From Hephaestia sp. MAHUQ-44 (GTDB lineage: Bacteria > Pseudomonadota > Alphaproteobacteria > Sphingomonadales > Sphingomonadaceae), in contig NZ_JAMSLX010000002.1 in NCBI RefSeq assembly GCF_023806085.1, forward strand, positions 62,001 to 126,000: DNA of 64,000 bases, given 5' to 3'. Positions 1-8,100 of this stretch are shown here, piece by piece; within the stretch, counting starts at the first letter, position 1, and each line of letters starts with the position of its first letter. Made by a program: the position numbers and the translations under genes. The notes beneath the pieces are model-generated. The model was not told the DNA's origin. It searched no databases and worked only from the letters and a program-made list of their open reading frames with translations.

Positions 1-1
1 C

Positions 2-2161
2 AGCCACGGCGCGGGCTATCCGTACCTCACCCATCACACCAACGTCAGTTATCTCGGGCCGACGCAGCTCGGGATCATCAATTTCGCGGCGTTCGGCATG
101 CCCGGCGTCTATTCGGTCGCGCCGGGCGGGCAGAGCATCCGGCCGTATGATTATGGCGTGCTGGGAATCGATGTGTTCGGCACCCAGATCGGCGGCGACG
201 GCGGCACGTACCAGCAATATGACAATCTCTCGCTGCCGGTTGAACGCATTTCGATGGCGGCCAACCTGCGCTACGAAATTGCGTCGGGCGCAGAGTTGTT
301 TTTCGAAGGTCGCTATACCAACAGCGCGACCAGCACGCGCTGGCAGCCGATCGCCGATTGGGAATATGGTTACGTCCCGATTTCGGTGGACAACCCCTTC
401 GTACCGGCCGGTTTCGGCGCCATGGTGCAAGCGACCTATGGGCTGCCGGCCTTCCCCTTCGGCCGCATCTACGAGGATTTCGGGCGCCGCGGCGCGGATA
501 ACGAGCGCATCAGCCAGCAATATACCGGCGGCATTCGCGGCGAAACGCTCGGGCTGAAATACGAAGTTTTTGCCGGATATGGCCGCAACACGCTCGCGAG
601 CCATTTGGTAGGCGGCCGCGATCAGGACCGGTTTCTTGAATCGATCGACGTCGTGCTGATGAACGGCCAGCCGGCTTGCGCCAGCGCCGATGCGCGCGCG
701 CGCGGGTGCCAGCCGCTCAACGTCTTCAATCCGGCGGCAACCCCGGCGGGCATCGCGTACAGCCTGGTCGACGACAATTATGCCGCGCGGCAGACGCTGG
801 CGATGGCGGGGGCCAACATCGCGGGCGATCTCTTTACGCTTCCTGCCGGCCCGGTCAGCGCGGTGCTCGGCGTTGAGGCGCGGCGCAACGCGATCAATAT
901 CATGCCGTCGCATGCGACGCGCGGCTGCCGTATTCAGATGCTGTGTCAGGATCCCGCCAAGGGATCGGTCAGCGTCAGAGAGGCCTTTGGCGAGCTGCGT
1001 GTGCCGATCCTCGCCAATATGACGGCGATTGACGAACTGAGCTTCCAGGGCGCCGCGCGCCTTTCGGATTACGATACGACCGGCACCGACTGGACCTGGA
1101 ATCTGGGCGGCACTTACGCCCCCATTCCGGACGTGCGTTTCCGCGTCATGCGGAGCCGTGCGGTGCGGTCGCCGAGCCCCGACGCCTTGTTCTCGTCGCA
1201 GAGCCAGAGCTTCCTGTTCCTCAAGGATCCGTGCAGCGCGCCCAATCTCAATCAGGGCACGTCGAGCCGTGCCGGCAATTGCGCCGCGCTTGGCATCCCG
1301 GCGAGCTTCACCGCCAACAGTTCGTCCAAACCCGTTTATTTCGGCGGCAACCCCAATCTCGATGTCGAGAAGGGCGATACCTGGACGGCGGGGATGACGG
1401 TCACCCCACGTGTCATTCCCGGCCTGCGCATTGCGATCGATTATTATGACATCCGCCTGACGGGGGCGATCGCGCCGCTCGACGCGCAGACCATCCTCAA
1501 CACCTGCGTGGACAATCCAGTCAATCCCTCGGGTAGCCCGGCCTGCTCGGCGATCACGCGGGGCGCGGATAACAATATCAGCGCGGTCCGTTCGGGCTTC
1601 CTCAACGTTGGCCTGCTCAAGACGAGCGGGATCGATTTCAATATCGATTATGCCTTCCGGCTGTCGGCGCTATCGGCGCCGCTGCCCGGCCGCATCAACC
1701 TCAACGTCGGCGGAACCTGGGTCGATAAGCTGCGCTACTTCGCCGATGCTGCGGCGCCGGGCACCGAGCGGAAGCTGGAAGGCTTTCGTCCGGGCCAGCC
1801 TGGTGGGCTTGGCGGCACGCCCGAATGGGAGATGACCGGTTCGGCGACCTACTCGACCGAGCGGCTAGCCGTTACCTGGCACGCCCGCTACATTTCCAGC
1901 GTCTCGCTGGCCGCGTCGGAATTGGTGGCGTCACCACTGCCCGATTTCATGTATGATCTGCCTTATACCGGCAGCAAGATGTTCCATGATCTATCGATCG
2001 CCTATGACGTGACCCAACACGCGAACCTGCGTTTCAACGTCAACAACATCTTCGATAGCAAGCCGCCGCGGCGGAATTTGGTGTCGCAGGGGCGCGACGG
2101 CGGGGCCCTCTATCCCAATCTCGGGACGACATTTTCGGCGGTGCTGACCTACACGTTCTGA
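2..2161 (+). CDS. TonB-dependent receptor, C-terminal part (5' end outside window)
   Basis: The frame is open from the first codon of the window, so the gene starts upstream and the plug domain is missing here. The roughly 720 visible residues have the beta-barrel character of TonB-dependent outer-membrane receptors: alternating aromatic strands, a region around 1350-1450 typical of the conserved NPNL-DVEKGDTW segment, and a C-terminus of NNIFDS followed by a last strand ending in aromatic Phe (TYTF), as needed for barrel assembly. The role would be active uptake of a bulky substrate across the outer membrane. The substrate cannot be read from this fragment. The aldehyde dehydrogenase 81 bases downstream, on the same strand, may belong to the same catabolic unit. 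Confidence 0.9.
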   Translation, partial: SHGAGYPYLTHHTNVSYLGPTQLGIINFAAFGMPGVYSVAPGGQSIRPYDYGVLGIDVFGTQIGGDGGTYQQYDNLSLPVERISMAANLRYEIASGAELFFEGRYTNSATSTRWQPIADWEYGYVPISVDNPFVPAGFGAMVQATYGLPAFPFGRIYEDFGRRGADNERISQQYTGGIRGETLGLKYEVFAGYGRNTLASHLVGGRDQDRFLESIDVVLMNGQPACASADARARGCQPLNVFNPAATPAGIAYSLVDDNYAARQTLAMAGANIAGDLFTLPAGPVSAVLGVEARRNAINIMPSHATRGCRIQMLCQDPAKGSVSVREAFGELRVPILANMTAIDELSFQGAARLSDYDTTGTDWTWNLGGTYAPIPDVRFRVMRSRAVRSPSPDALFSSQSQSFLFLKDPCSAPNLNQGTSSRAGNCAALGIPASFTANSSSKPVYFGGNPNLDVEKGDTWTAGMTVTPRVIPGLRIAIDYYDIRLTGAIAPLDAQTILNTCVDNPVNPSGSPACSAITRGADNNISAVRSGFLNVGLLKTSGIDFNIDYAFRLSALSAPLPGRINLNVGGTWVDKLRYFADAAAPGTERKLEGFRPGQPGGLGGTPEWEMTGSATYSTERLAVTWHARYISSVSLAASELVASPLPDFMYDLPYTGSKMFHDLSIAYDVTQHANLRFNVNNIFDSKPPRRNLVSQGRDGGALYPNLGTTFSAVLTYTF

Positions 2162-2189
2162 TCGACGACGCGCAGGCGCGCGCAGGGGA

Positions 2190-2211
2190 GGGGTGGCGGC
2201 GGCGCCACCCC
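2190..2211 (+). terminator. GC-rich hairpin after the receptor gene
   Basis: A 9-bp inverted repeat (GGGGTGGCG at 2190-2198, CGCCACCCC at 2203-2211) with a 4-base loop lies 28 bases after the receptor stop codon. No U-run follows, so it may act as a weak or processing hairpin, not a classical terminator. It separates the receptor from the aldehyde dehydrogenase gene. Confidence 0.45.
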
Positions 2212-2242
2212 GCGCCCGTCTCGATCCCACAGGAGTTGCGAT

Positions 2243-3676
2243 ATGCCCACCGAGGACAAAGTTCTTGGCCTTTTACTCGATGGCGTCTGGCAGACCGGCG
2301 GCGGGAGAGACACGCGGCCGGTTGTGAACCCGGCAACCGGCGAGACGATCGCCGACCTGGTGGTGGCGACCGCCGCCGATGTCGACACCGCGCTGGGTGC
2401 CGCGGATCGAGCTTTTGCCCGCTGGCGCTCGACCGATGCGGCGGCGCGCGCCGCGATCCTGCACGAGGCGGCCGTGCTGATACGGACGCGGCTCGACCTT
2501 ATCGCCACGCTGCTGACGCGCGAACAGGGCAAGCCGCTGGCCGAGGCGCGGAGCGAGGTGATCGCCGCGGCGCTGATGTTCGATTGGTATGCCGAGGAGG
2601 CGCTGCGCAATTACGGGCGCGTGCTGGTGCGCCCCAGCGGCGAACGCGCGATCGTGATCCGGCAGCCGGTGGGCGTCGTCGCGGCGCTCAGCCCCTGGAA
2701 TTTCCCCGTCTATCTGCTGGCGAAGAAGCTTGCCCCCGCGATCGCGGCGGGCTGCACGGTCATCGCCAAGCCGCCCGAGGAAGCACCCGCCTCGGCCAGC
2801 GCGCTCGTCCGCTGTCTGGTCGATGCGGGGTTGCCGAGCGGCGTGCTGCAGATGGTCTTTGGCGTGCCCGATGACATCAGCCGTCGCCTCATCGCCTCCG
2901 ATATCGTTCGTAAGGTGAGCTTCACGGGATCGGTTCCGGTGGGGCAGCATCTGATGCGTCTCTCCGCCGACGGGGTGAAGCGCATCACGCTTGAACTGGG
3001 CGGGCACGCGCCGGTCCTGATCTTTGCGGATTGCGACCTCGACAAGACGCTCGATCAGGTGGTGGCGCAGAAATTCCGCAACGCCGGACAGGTGTGCGTC
3101 AGCCCGACGCGCTTCTATGTCGAGGAAGCGATCTACGATAAATTTCTCGCCGGATTTGCGGCGCGGACGACCGCGCTTCGAGTCGGTGACGGGCTCGATC
3201 CGGCAAGCCTGATGGGGCCACTCGCCAATGTGCGTCGGCCGGTTGCGGTCGAAAAGCTGGTGAGCGATGCCACCGCCAAGGGAGCGCGGTTGCTCGCCGG
3301 GGGCGAACGGCTCGATCGAAGCGGGTTCTTCTATCGCCCGACATTGCTTGCCGACGTGCCGCTTGCGGCCGAGGTCATGACCAGCGAACCCTTCGGTCCG
3401 GTCGCCGTGGCGGCCCCCTTTGCGACGGTTGATGAGGCTATCGAACAAGCGAACCGGCTGCCTTATGGTCTCGCAGCGTTCGTCTTCACCGAGAACGGCC
3501 GGCGCGCCAATATCCTGAGTGACGCGATCGAGGCGGGGATGGTGGGTATCAATACCTTCGCTGTGTCGGTCGCCGACGCGCCGTTTGGCGGGGTCAAACT
3601 CTCGGGTTTTGGCAGTGAGGGCGGCACCGAAGGCTTTGATAGCTACACCGTCGTGAAAGCTGTGCATCAAGCGTAG
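2243..3676 (+). CDS. NAD(P)-dependent aldehyde dehydrogenase
   Basis: A 477-residue aldehyde dehydrogenase superfamily protein, usual length. The family motifs are intact: PWNFP near 151-155, the general-base Glu251 in the LELGGHAP motif, and the nucleophile Cys285 in GQVCVSP. It oxidises an aldehyde to its acid with NAD(P)+. The sequence resembles the succinate-semialdehyde / alpha-ketoglutarate-semialdehyde branch, but the substrate is an inference. An AGGAG ribosome site at 2232-2236 supports the ATG. It follows the TonB receptor on the same strand. A role in the end of the oxidative arabinose pathway (2-oxoglutarate semialdehyde) is conceivable, but the arabinan locus is 25 kb away. Confidence 0.9.
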   Translation: MPTEDKVLGLLLDGVWQTGGGRDTRPVVNPATGETIADLVVATAADVDTALGAADRAFARWRSTDAAARAAILHEAAVLIRTRLDLIATLLTREQGKPLAEARSEVIAAALMFDWYAEEALRNYGRVLVRPSGERAIVIRQPVGVVAALSPWNFPVYLLAKKLAPAIAAGCTVIAKPPEEAPASASALVRCLVDAGLPSGVLQMVFGVPDDISRRLIASDIVRKVSFTGSVPVGQHLMRLSADGVKRITLELGGHAPVLIFADCDLDKTLDQVVAQKFRNAGQVCVSPTRFYVEEAIYDKFLAGFAARTTALRVGDGLDPASLMGPLANVRRPVAVEKLVSDATAKGARLLAGGERLDRSGFFYRPTLLADVPLAAEVMTSEPFGPVAVAAPFATVDEAIEQANRLPYGLAAFVFTENGRRANILSDAIEAGMVGINTFAVSVADAPFGGVKLSGFGSEGGTEGFDSYTVVKAVHQA

Positions 3677-4433
3677 CTCGGCGGAGCCGAGCCGCTCCGT
3701 GCGAGTTGTACTGGACCGCGGGAGGCTACAAAACGCCGCGCCATTGTTTGCTGCAGGAGCGCGATCTCGGCACATGTCGAGCGGCTCCAATCCGATTGCC
3801 TCACCACATTATAGGCAGGCTGTTGTCCAAATTTACTTGGTACGACACTATGAATTTTCCGTTGATGAAAGCAACAAATTCGATGCCTCTAAGGTAGATA
3901 TAAGAGAAATCAAAAATGTTTCAATGAGATAATCTTGCAGGGCATTGTGGTAATATTTTATAGTGATCGGATATCTATTTCGGTCATCGCATCTTAATCA
4001 ATCGTAAAAGTGTAGAGCTATCGCTTAAAGCATATAGAAGATCGTGTCCGTCGTCAGTCAATCCAAAATAGCCCGAGAGTCGTTCATGCAACTATTTACA
4101 GTTCATGCTATCAGCGGCACAGGTTGTCCATAGCGATTGGAGAAAATTATTGGATAGGTACTGCCATTTCTCGCGTTGACTGGCACGGGCGACGATGAGC
4201 CGTAGTCGCTTCGCACCGGATTCTGTTGAGGAAAAGAAATAGACTTTGGCCGTCTTTGTAATTGGCGTGAAATTCTTTCTTGTCGCCACGTTCCGACACC
4301 AGGCCAGCCCCACGCGTCAGAAAAATCACCGCACAAGACCGGTCCAAATGGGTCGAACCCTGCCGAACTTACGGCGTTACATGGGTGGTAGGTGTTTCAA
4401 TGGCTTGTAGGCCGAATCTCGAGGATTCGGGAA
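3677..4433. other. AT-rich stretch without a convincing gene, beside tRNA-Thr
   Basis: This 757-base gap, especially 3780-4290, is clearly richer in A+T than anything else in the window. Only short frames occur (up to about 80 codons, with mixed codon use and no recognisable domain). It ends at the CCA end of the minus-strand tRNA-Thr gene, the usual attachment position for integrative elements. No integrase, and no obvious direct repeat of the tRNA 3' end, was seen inside. It is best read as a remnant of transferred DNA or a degenerate intergenic region. Confidence 0.5.
4412..4430 (-). terminator. Hairpin just downstream of tRNA-Thr
   Basis: A 7-bp inverted repeat (CCGAATC at 4412-4418, GATTCGG at 4424-4430) begins four bases beyond the tRNA CCA end in the direction of tRNA transcription. 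It probably terminates or processes the tRNA transcript. Confidence 0.45.
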
Positions 4434-4509
4434 TGGTGCCGGTTGCAGGAATCGAACCCGCGACCTTCGGTTTACAAAACCGCTGCTCTACCAGCTGAGC
4501 TAAACCGGC
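4434..4509 (-). tRNA. tRNA-Thr(TGT)
   Basis: The reverse complement folds as a complete cloverleaf: acceptor GCCGGTT paired with AACCGGC, D-arm GCTC/GAGC, anticodon loop TTTGTAA giving anticodon TGT, a T-arm containing GGTTCGATTCC, discriminator A, and an encoded CCA at 4434-4436. It lies 52 bases downstream of the rarA operon on the same strand. Confidence 0.96.
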
Positions 4510-4561
4510 ATTCCTGTTCGGGCGGCACTGGCTGGATACCGCCTCGTCAACGCCCCATGCG

Positions 4562-5434
4562 TCAGACGACGCCGAAGGTCCAGCCCTCGGTTTGTGCGAT
4601 GTCGGGGGTGAGGTTGCCCGGATGCCACAGCGCCGGGCGATGCGCGTTGGCGCGTAGCCAGGCGGCGGTGAGCAGCGCATCGGCGCCGTGATCGTCGATC
4701 GCGCCATGGCCGGGGACGGGCGCGCTGTGGATCGCCGGGTGCGTCAGCGCGGCGTTGAGCGCCTCGATCGTGGTCATCTTGCTGCGGCCCTTGGGCCGGC
4801 CGGCGTCGCGGGCGGCAAGGCTGGTGTAGATTTCGACGATCAGCGATCCGCGTCGGGGCACGGAATCGAACGGCCAGATGGGCACGCGACCGGCGAGGCG
4901 GTGGAGCACGCGCATCCCCGTGAGGCTCGATTTCCCGACCTGCGCCGCGCCGACGAGGTTGAGGTTGCTGTACGGATTGAGCCCCTGCGCGCGCTGCGCC
5001 AGTTCGGTGACGCGCAGCCGGCCGCCCCCGCTGCCGAAGCGGTCGCCGGTGCGGCCGCCGTGGCGGCGGAAATGGCGTGCGGCTTGCGGATGATCGACGA
5101 ACGACGAGGCCGCGAGATAGGGATCGTCGGCGCAGAGCCGGTCGACCAGCGCCCAGAGATCGCGGGCATCGGCGGGGCTCTCGTGCCAGCCGGGGAAGAA
5201 GGCGTGCGCATCGATAAAGGGAAGCGAGGGGCCGAGATCGAGCCCGACCAGCGTGTCACGCGGCATCTCGCGGTCGAGCCAGCCGAGCACCTCACCGCGC
5301 GACCAGATATGGCCGGGCCGCACGCGCATCGGCGCTTCGTTGCCGGTGGCGCACAAAGCGATGGCGAGCCCCTTTTGCCGTGGCCCGACCGCGCCCGACC
5401 AGTCGATCGCGGCGAAATGGGTGAAATGGGTCAC
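4562..5434 (-). CDS. RNase H-fold (DUF429-like) hypothetical protein
   Basis: A 290-residue protein with no assigned pathway. It begins with an acidic motif AAIDWSGA (Asp11), has a second LVGLDLG motif near residue 65, and ends with a DDHGADALLTAAWL segment. These three acidic clusters fit the RNase H-like fold of predicted nucleases of the DUF429 type. The start is GTG, whose last two bases overlap the TGA stop of the MmcQ-like gene (GTGA overlap). That couples it translationally as the third gene of the rarA operon. A nuclease role beside a recombination ATPase is an inference from context. Confidence 0.7.
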   Translation of the reverse strand: MTHFTHFAAIDWSGAVGPRQKGLAIALCATGNEAPMRVRPGHIWSRGEVLGWLDREMPRDTLVGLDLGPSLPFIDAHAFFPGWHESPADARDLWALVDRLCADDPYLAASSFVDHPQAARHFRRHGGRTGDRFGSGGGRLRVTELAQRAQGLNPYSNLNLVGAAQVGKSSLTGMRVLHRLAGRVPIWPFDSVPRRGSLIVEIYTSLAARDAGRPKGRSKMTTIEALNAALTHPAIHSAPVPGHGAIDDHGADALLTAAWLRANAHRPALWHPGNLTPDIAQTEGWTFGVV

Positions 5435-5781
5435 GCCTTGCGGTTGCGGGGGCGCGTTTTGGGCTTGGCGGCAGTCCAGGCGCGCGAGCGTTCGATCATA
5501 GCGCGGACGCGCATCGGATCCGGGCTGTCGTAGCGCACCAGCACCGCGGGCCAGCCTTCGTAATGCGGGCTCTGCCAGAAAGTGTCGGGATCGGTTTCCA
5601 TGAGCATCTCGACCGTATCGAGATCGATCGCGATCCCGAATGAGCTTGTCTCCTCATGGCCGGTATAGAGAAACGCGCGCCCATTCGACGCGACCTTGAC
5701 TGCGGGGCGGCCGTAGCTGGTCGACAATTCGGTATCGGGCAGCGTCAGCGCATAAGCGACGGCATCGTCGAAAGTGATCAT
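5431..5781 (-). CDS. MmcQ/YjbR-family protein
   Basis: A 116-residue protein of the MmcQ/YjbR family (double-wing DNA-binding-like fold, function unproven). Typical features are an N-terminal 'DAVAYALTLPDTE' helix, a SYGRPAVKV segment, and the closing FWQSPHYEGWPAVLVRYD stretch with its conserved aromatic residues. The tail is rich in Lys and Arg (KPKTRPRNRK), compatible with nucleic-acid binding. The ATG at 5781 overlaps the rarA stop (ATGA). A longer frame upstream is just rarA read in another phase, so I chose the short start. Confidence 0.85.
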   Translation of the reverse strand: MITFDDAVAYALTLPDTELSTSYGRPAVKVASNGRAFLYTGHEETSSFGIAIDLDTVEMLMETDPDTFWQSPHYEGWPAVLVRYDSPDPMRVRAMIERSRAWTAAKPKTRPRNRKA

Positions 5782-7094
5782 CCGCCACGCTCCTTGAGGT
5801 CGCGCCACCATGCCATCCGTTCGGCGATGCGTTTTTCCATGCCGCGCTCGGTGGGGGTGTAGAAGGTCTGCGGCGCCATGTCCTCGGGCCAGTAATTCGC
5901 CCCCGAATAGCCCTCGGGCTGATCGTGGTCGTAAGCATACCCCTTGCCGTAGCCGATGTCCTTCATCAGCCTGGTGGGGGCGTTGAGGATGTTCTGCGGT
6001 GGCATCAGCGAGCCGGTTTCCTTGGCGGATCGCCACGCCGCGCCCGCGGCCTTGTACGCCGCGTTCGATTTGGGCGCGGTCGCGAGATAGAGGCACGCCT
6101 GCACGATCGCGAGTTCGCCTTCGGGGGAGCCGAGGAAATCGTAGGCCTCCTTGGCGGCGAGGCATTGGACGAGCGCGTTCGAGTCGGCCAGCCCAATATC
6201 CTCGGACGCCATCCGCGTCAGGCGGCGCAGGACGTAGAGCGGTTCCTCACCCGCCACGAGCATCCGCGCGAGATAATAAAGTGCGGCCTGCGGATCGCTG
6301 CCGCGGATCGATTTGTGGAGCGCCGAAATGAGATTGTAATGCCCCTCGCGATCCTTGTCGTAGACCGCGACGCGGCGCTGGAGAAACGCCGACAGCCCCG
6401 CGGGATCAAGCGGCGCGTCGAGGTCGACCGAGAACAATGTCTCGGCCTGGTTGAGCAGGAAGCGACCGTCGCCATCGGCGCTGGCGATCAGCGCCTCGCG
6501 CGTGGGCGGGGTAAGGGGCAGGGGGCGGCCCTCGACCGCCTCGGCGCGGTCGAGCAAGGTCGCCAGCGCTTCATGCCCCAGCCGTTGCAGGATCAGCACC
6601 TGGGCGCGGCTGAGCAGCGCGGCGTTCAATTCGAAGCTCGGATTCTCGGTGGTCGCGCCGATCAGCGTGACGGTGCCGTTTTCGACATAAGGCAGGAAGC
6701 CATCCTGCTGCGCGCGATTGAAGCGGTGGATCTCGTCGACGAACAGCAGCGTGCGCTTGCCGATCCGGGCGTGTTCCTTCGCTTCGGCGAACGCTTTTTT
6801 GAGATCGGCGACGCCTGAGAACACCGCCGAGATTGCCACGAAGCGCAGGTCCACGGCATCGGCGAGCAGCCGCGCAATCGTCGTCTTGCCGGTGCCGGGC
6901 GGCCCCCACAGGATCATCGACGAGAGCTTGCCGACCCCGACCATGCGGCCGATCGCGCCCTCGGGCCCGGTCAGATGTTCCTGCCCGACGACGTCGGCGA
7001 GCGCGCGGGGGCGCAACCGATCAGCCAGCGGCGCGGTGTCGGACAGCGGCGCATCGGCCGGTGCGAGGTCCTGGTCGGTGAAAAGGTCTGCCAT
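5778..7094 (-). CDS. rarA: Replication-associated recombination protein A (AAA ATPase)
   Basis: A 438-residue RarA/MgsA protein, homologous to the clamp-loader ATPases and to eukaryotic WRNIP1. It acts at stalled replication forks. Visible motifs: VVGQEHL near 35-41, Walker A GPPGTGKT at 64-71, Walker B LLFVDEIHRF around 116-125, the sensor-1 region GATTENPSFELN, and a C-terminal tetramerisation region with YAYDHDQP and FYTPTERG. It is the first gene of a three-gene minus-strand unit with 4-base overlaps. The 90-base gap to the divergent PadR gene must hold both promoters. Confidence 0.96.
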   Translation of the reverse strand: MADLFTDQDLAPADAPLSDTAPLADRLRPRALADVVGQEHLTGPEGAIGRMVGVGKLSSMILWGPPGTGKTTIARLLADAVDLRFVAISAVFSGVADLKKAFAEAKEHARIGKRTLLFVDEIHRFNRAQQDGFLPYVENGTVTLIGATTENPSFELNAALLSRAQVLILQRLGHEALATLLDRAEAVEGRPLPLTPPTREALIASADGDGRFLLNQAETLFSVDLDAPLDPAGLSAFLQRRVAVYDKDREGHYNLISALHKSIRGSDPQAALYYLARMLVAGEEPLYVLRRLTRMASEDIGLADSNALVQCLAAKEAYDFLGSPEGELAIVQACLYLATAPKSNAAYKAAGAAWRSAKETGSLMPPQNILNAPTRLMKDIGYGKGYAYDHDQPEGYSGANYWPEDMAPQTFYTPTERGMEKRIAERMAWWRDLKERGG

Positions 7095-7154
7095 CGTGCT
7101 GCTGTAGATAGGCGCGCGCGGAAAATTTTGCAGCGGGCTCTTGTCGTGCCGTAT

Positions 7155-7170
7155 CTAAGATATATCTTAG
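7155..7170. promoter_or_regulatory. Perfect 16-bp palindrome, putative PadR operator
   Basis: CTAAGATATATCTTAG is a perfect palindrome ending 14 bases before the start of the PadR-type regulator gene. PadR proteins usually repress their own genes by binding such AT-rich palindromes, and the E. coli relative YqjI binds a very similar motif. It lies in the rarA/PadR divergent gap and overlaps the expected promoter of the regulator. Confidence 0.8.
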
Positions 7171-7184
7171 CGCCATCTGTGAAC

Positions 7185-7781
7185 ATGGAGTATATGATGA
7201 TGGGACACGGACATGGCCGCTGCGGCGGCATGCACATGGGGCCGCGCGGGTGGCGCGGCCGACCAGGCGGGCACGAAGGCTGGGCGCGCGAGCATGGCGG
7301 TGGTGGTGGTCGCGGGCGACGCCGGATGTTCGACGGCGGCGAGCTGAGGCTCGTGCTGTTGAAGCTGATCGCGGATGCGCCGCGCCACGGCTATGATCTG
7401 ATCCGCGAGATCGAGGACCTGACCGGTGGCGCTTATGCTCCCAGTCCGGGAATCGTTTACCCGACGCTGACGTTGCTCGGTGACATGGGGCTGATCGAGG
7501 AACAGGCGGCGGACGGCACGCGCAAGAAGTTCGCGATCACCGAGGCGGGGCGCGCGCATCTCGACGAGAATGCCGATGAGGTCGCGCGCCTGATGGCCCG
7601 GCTGGCGCAGGTCGGCGAGATGCGCGAGCGCACCGATGGCGCGCCGATCCGCCGCGCGATGGGCAATCTGCGGCAGGTGCTCCAGTATCGGCTGGCGCGC
7701 GACGATGCGGGCGCTGACACCTTGCTCGATGTCGCCGCGATCATCGACGAGGCGGCGCAGAAGATCGAGCGGCTCAAATGA
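7185..7781 (+). CDS. PadR-family regulator with His/Gly/Met-rich N-terminus (YqjI-like)
   Basis: A 198-residue regulator. The first 45 residues are rich in His, Gly, Met and Arg (HGHGRCGGMHMG) and look like a metal-sensing extension. They are followed by a PadR winged helix (about 47-120, with HGYDLIREIEDLTGG and YPTLTLLGDMGLIEE) and a C-terminal dimerisation helix. This layout matches YqjI of E. coli, which responds to nickel and iron and controls a ferric reductase. ATG 7185 was chosen because upstream codons run into rarA; ATGs at 7194 and 7197 are alternatives. The stop overlaps the next gene. Autoregulation through the palindrome at 7155-7170 is likely. Confidence 0.88.
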   Translation: MEYMMMGHGHGRCGGMHMGPRGWRGRPGGHEGWAREHGGGGGRGRRRMFDGGELRLVLLKLIADAPRHGYDLIREIEDLTGGAYAPSPGIVYPTLTLLGDMGLIEEQAADGTRKKFAITEAGRAHLDENADEVARLMARLAQVGEMRERTDGAPIRRAMGNLRQVLQYRLARDDAGADTLLDVAAIIDEAAQKIERLK

Positions 7782-8062
7782 GCGTCTCGGTCGCCCGCGT
7801 GCCGACGGCATCGGCGAGCCGCTATCTCCAGCAGCTCGCCAAGCATTGGAGCCACAAGCTGACGGTGGTGTTCACCCCGGAGGAGGGCACGATCGACTTT
7901 CCCGATGGCAGTCGGCTCGCGATGCGCGCCGCCAGCGCGAGCCTCGACCTCGAACTCGCCGTGCCCGGGAGCGAGGATGTGGCGAGGATGCGCGAGGTAG
8001 TCGAAAAGCATCTCGACCGCTTCGCGTTTCGGGAGGGGCCGCTGATCTACGATTGGAAATGA
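7778..8062 (+). CDS. DUF2218 family protein
   Basis: A 94-residue protein of the DUF2218 family. It has the characteristic ASRYLQQLAKHWSHK opening and a closing FREGPLIYDWK. Members often sit next to siderophore-interacting or ferric-reductase genes and YqjI-like regulators, suggesting a role in iron or nickel handling; the biochemical function is unknown. The ATGA overlap with the PadR gene shows the two are co-transcribed and probably under the same operator. Confidence 0.85.
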   Translation: MSVSVARVPTASASRYLQQLAKHWSHKLTVVFTPEEGTIDFPDGSRLAMRAASASLDLELAVPGSEDVARMREVVEKHLDRFAFREGPLIYDWK

Positions 8063-8070
8063 GCCTGCCC

Positions 8071-8100
8071 GTCGCTGCCCCGCTCGCGCGGGGCGGCGGC
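8071..8100. terminator. Bidirectional GC-rich terminator hairpin
   Basis: A long stem (core GCCCCGC at 8077-8083 and GCGGGGC at 8088-8094, extendable outward to 8071/8100 with one T-G wobble) with a TCGC loop fills the 37-base gap between the convergent DUF2218 and glycosyltransferase genes. Its position suits a shared terminator. Confidence 0.6.

Noticed and set aside
2243..3676. Assignment of the aldehyde dehydrogenase to the arabinan pathway
   Set aside because: Family resemblance to semialdehyde dehydrogenases is real, but it is 25 kb from the locus, beside a different type of receptor, and I saw no TGTCTGAG site in the 81-base gap before it.
3699..3932. A 77-codon plus-strand frame in the AT-rich stretch
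   Set aside because: No ribosome site, composition shifts from GC-rich to AT-rich within the frame, and no domain can be seen.
4280..4498. A 72-codon plus-strand frame over the tRNA-Thr gene
   Set aside because: It runs through the antisense of a complete tRNA and has no ribosome site or recognisable product.
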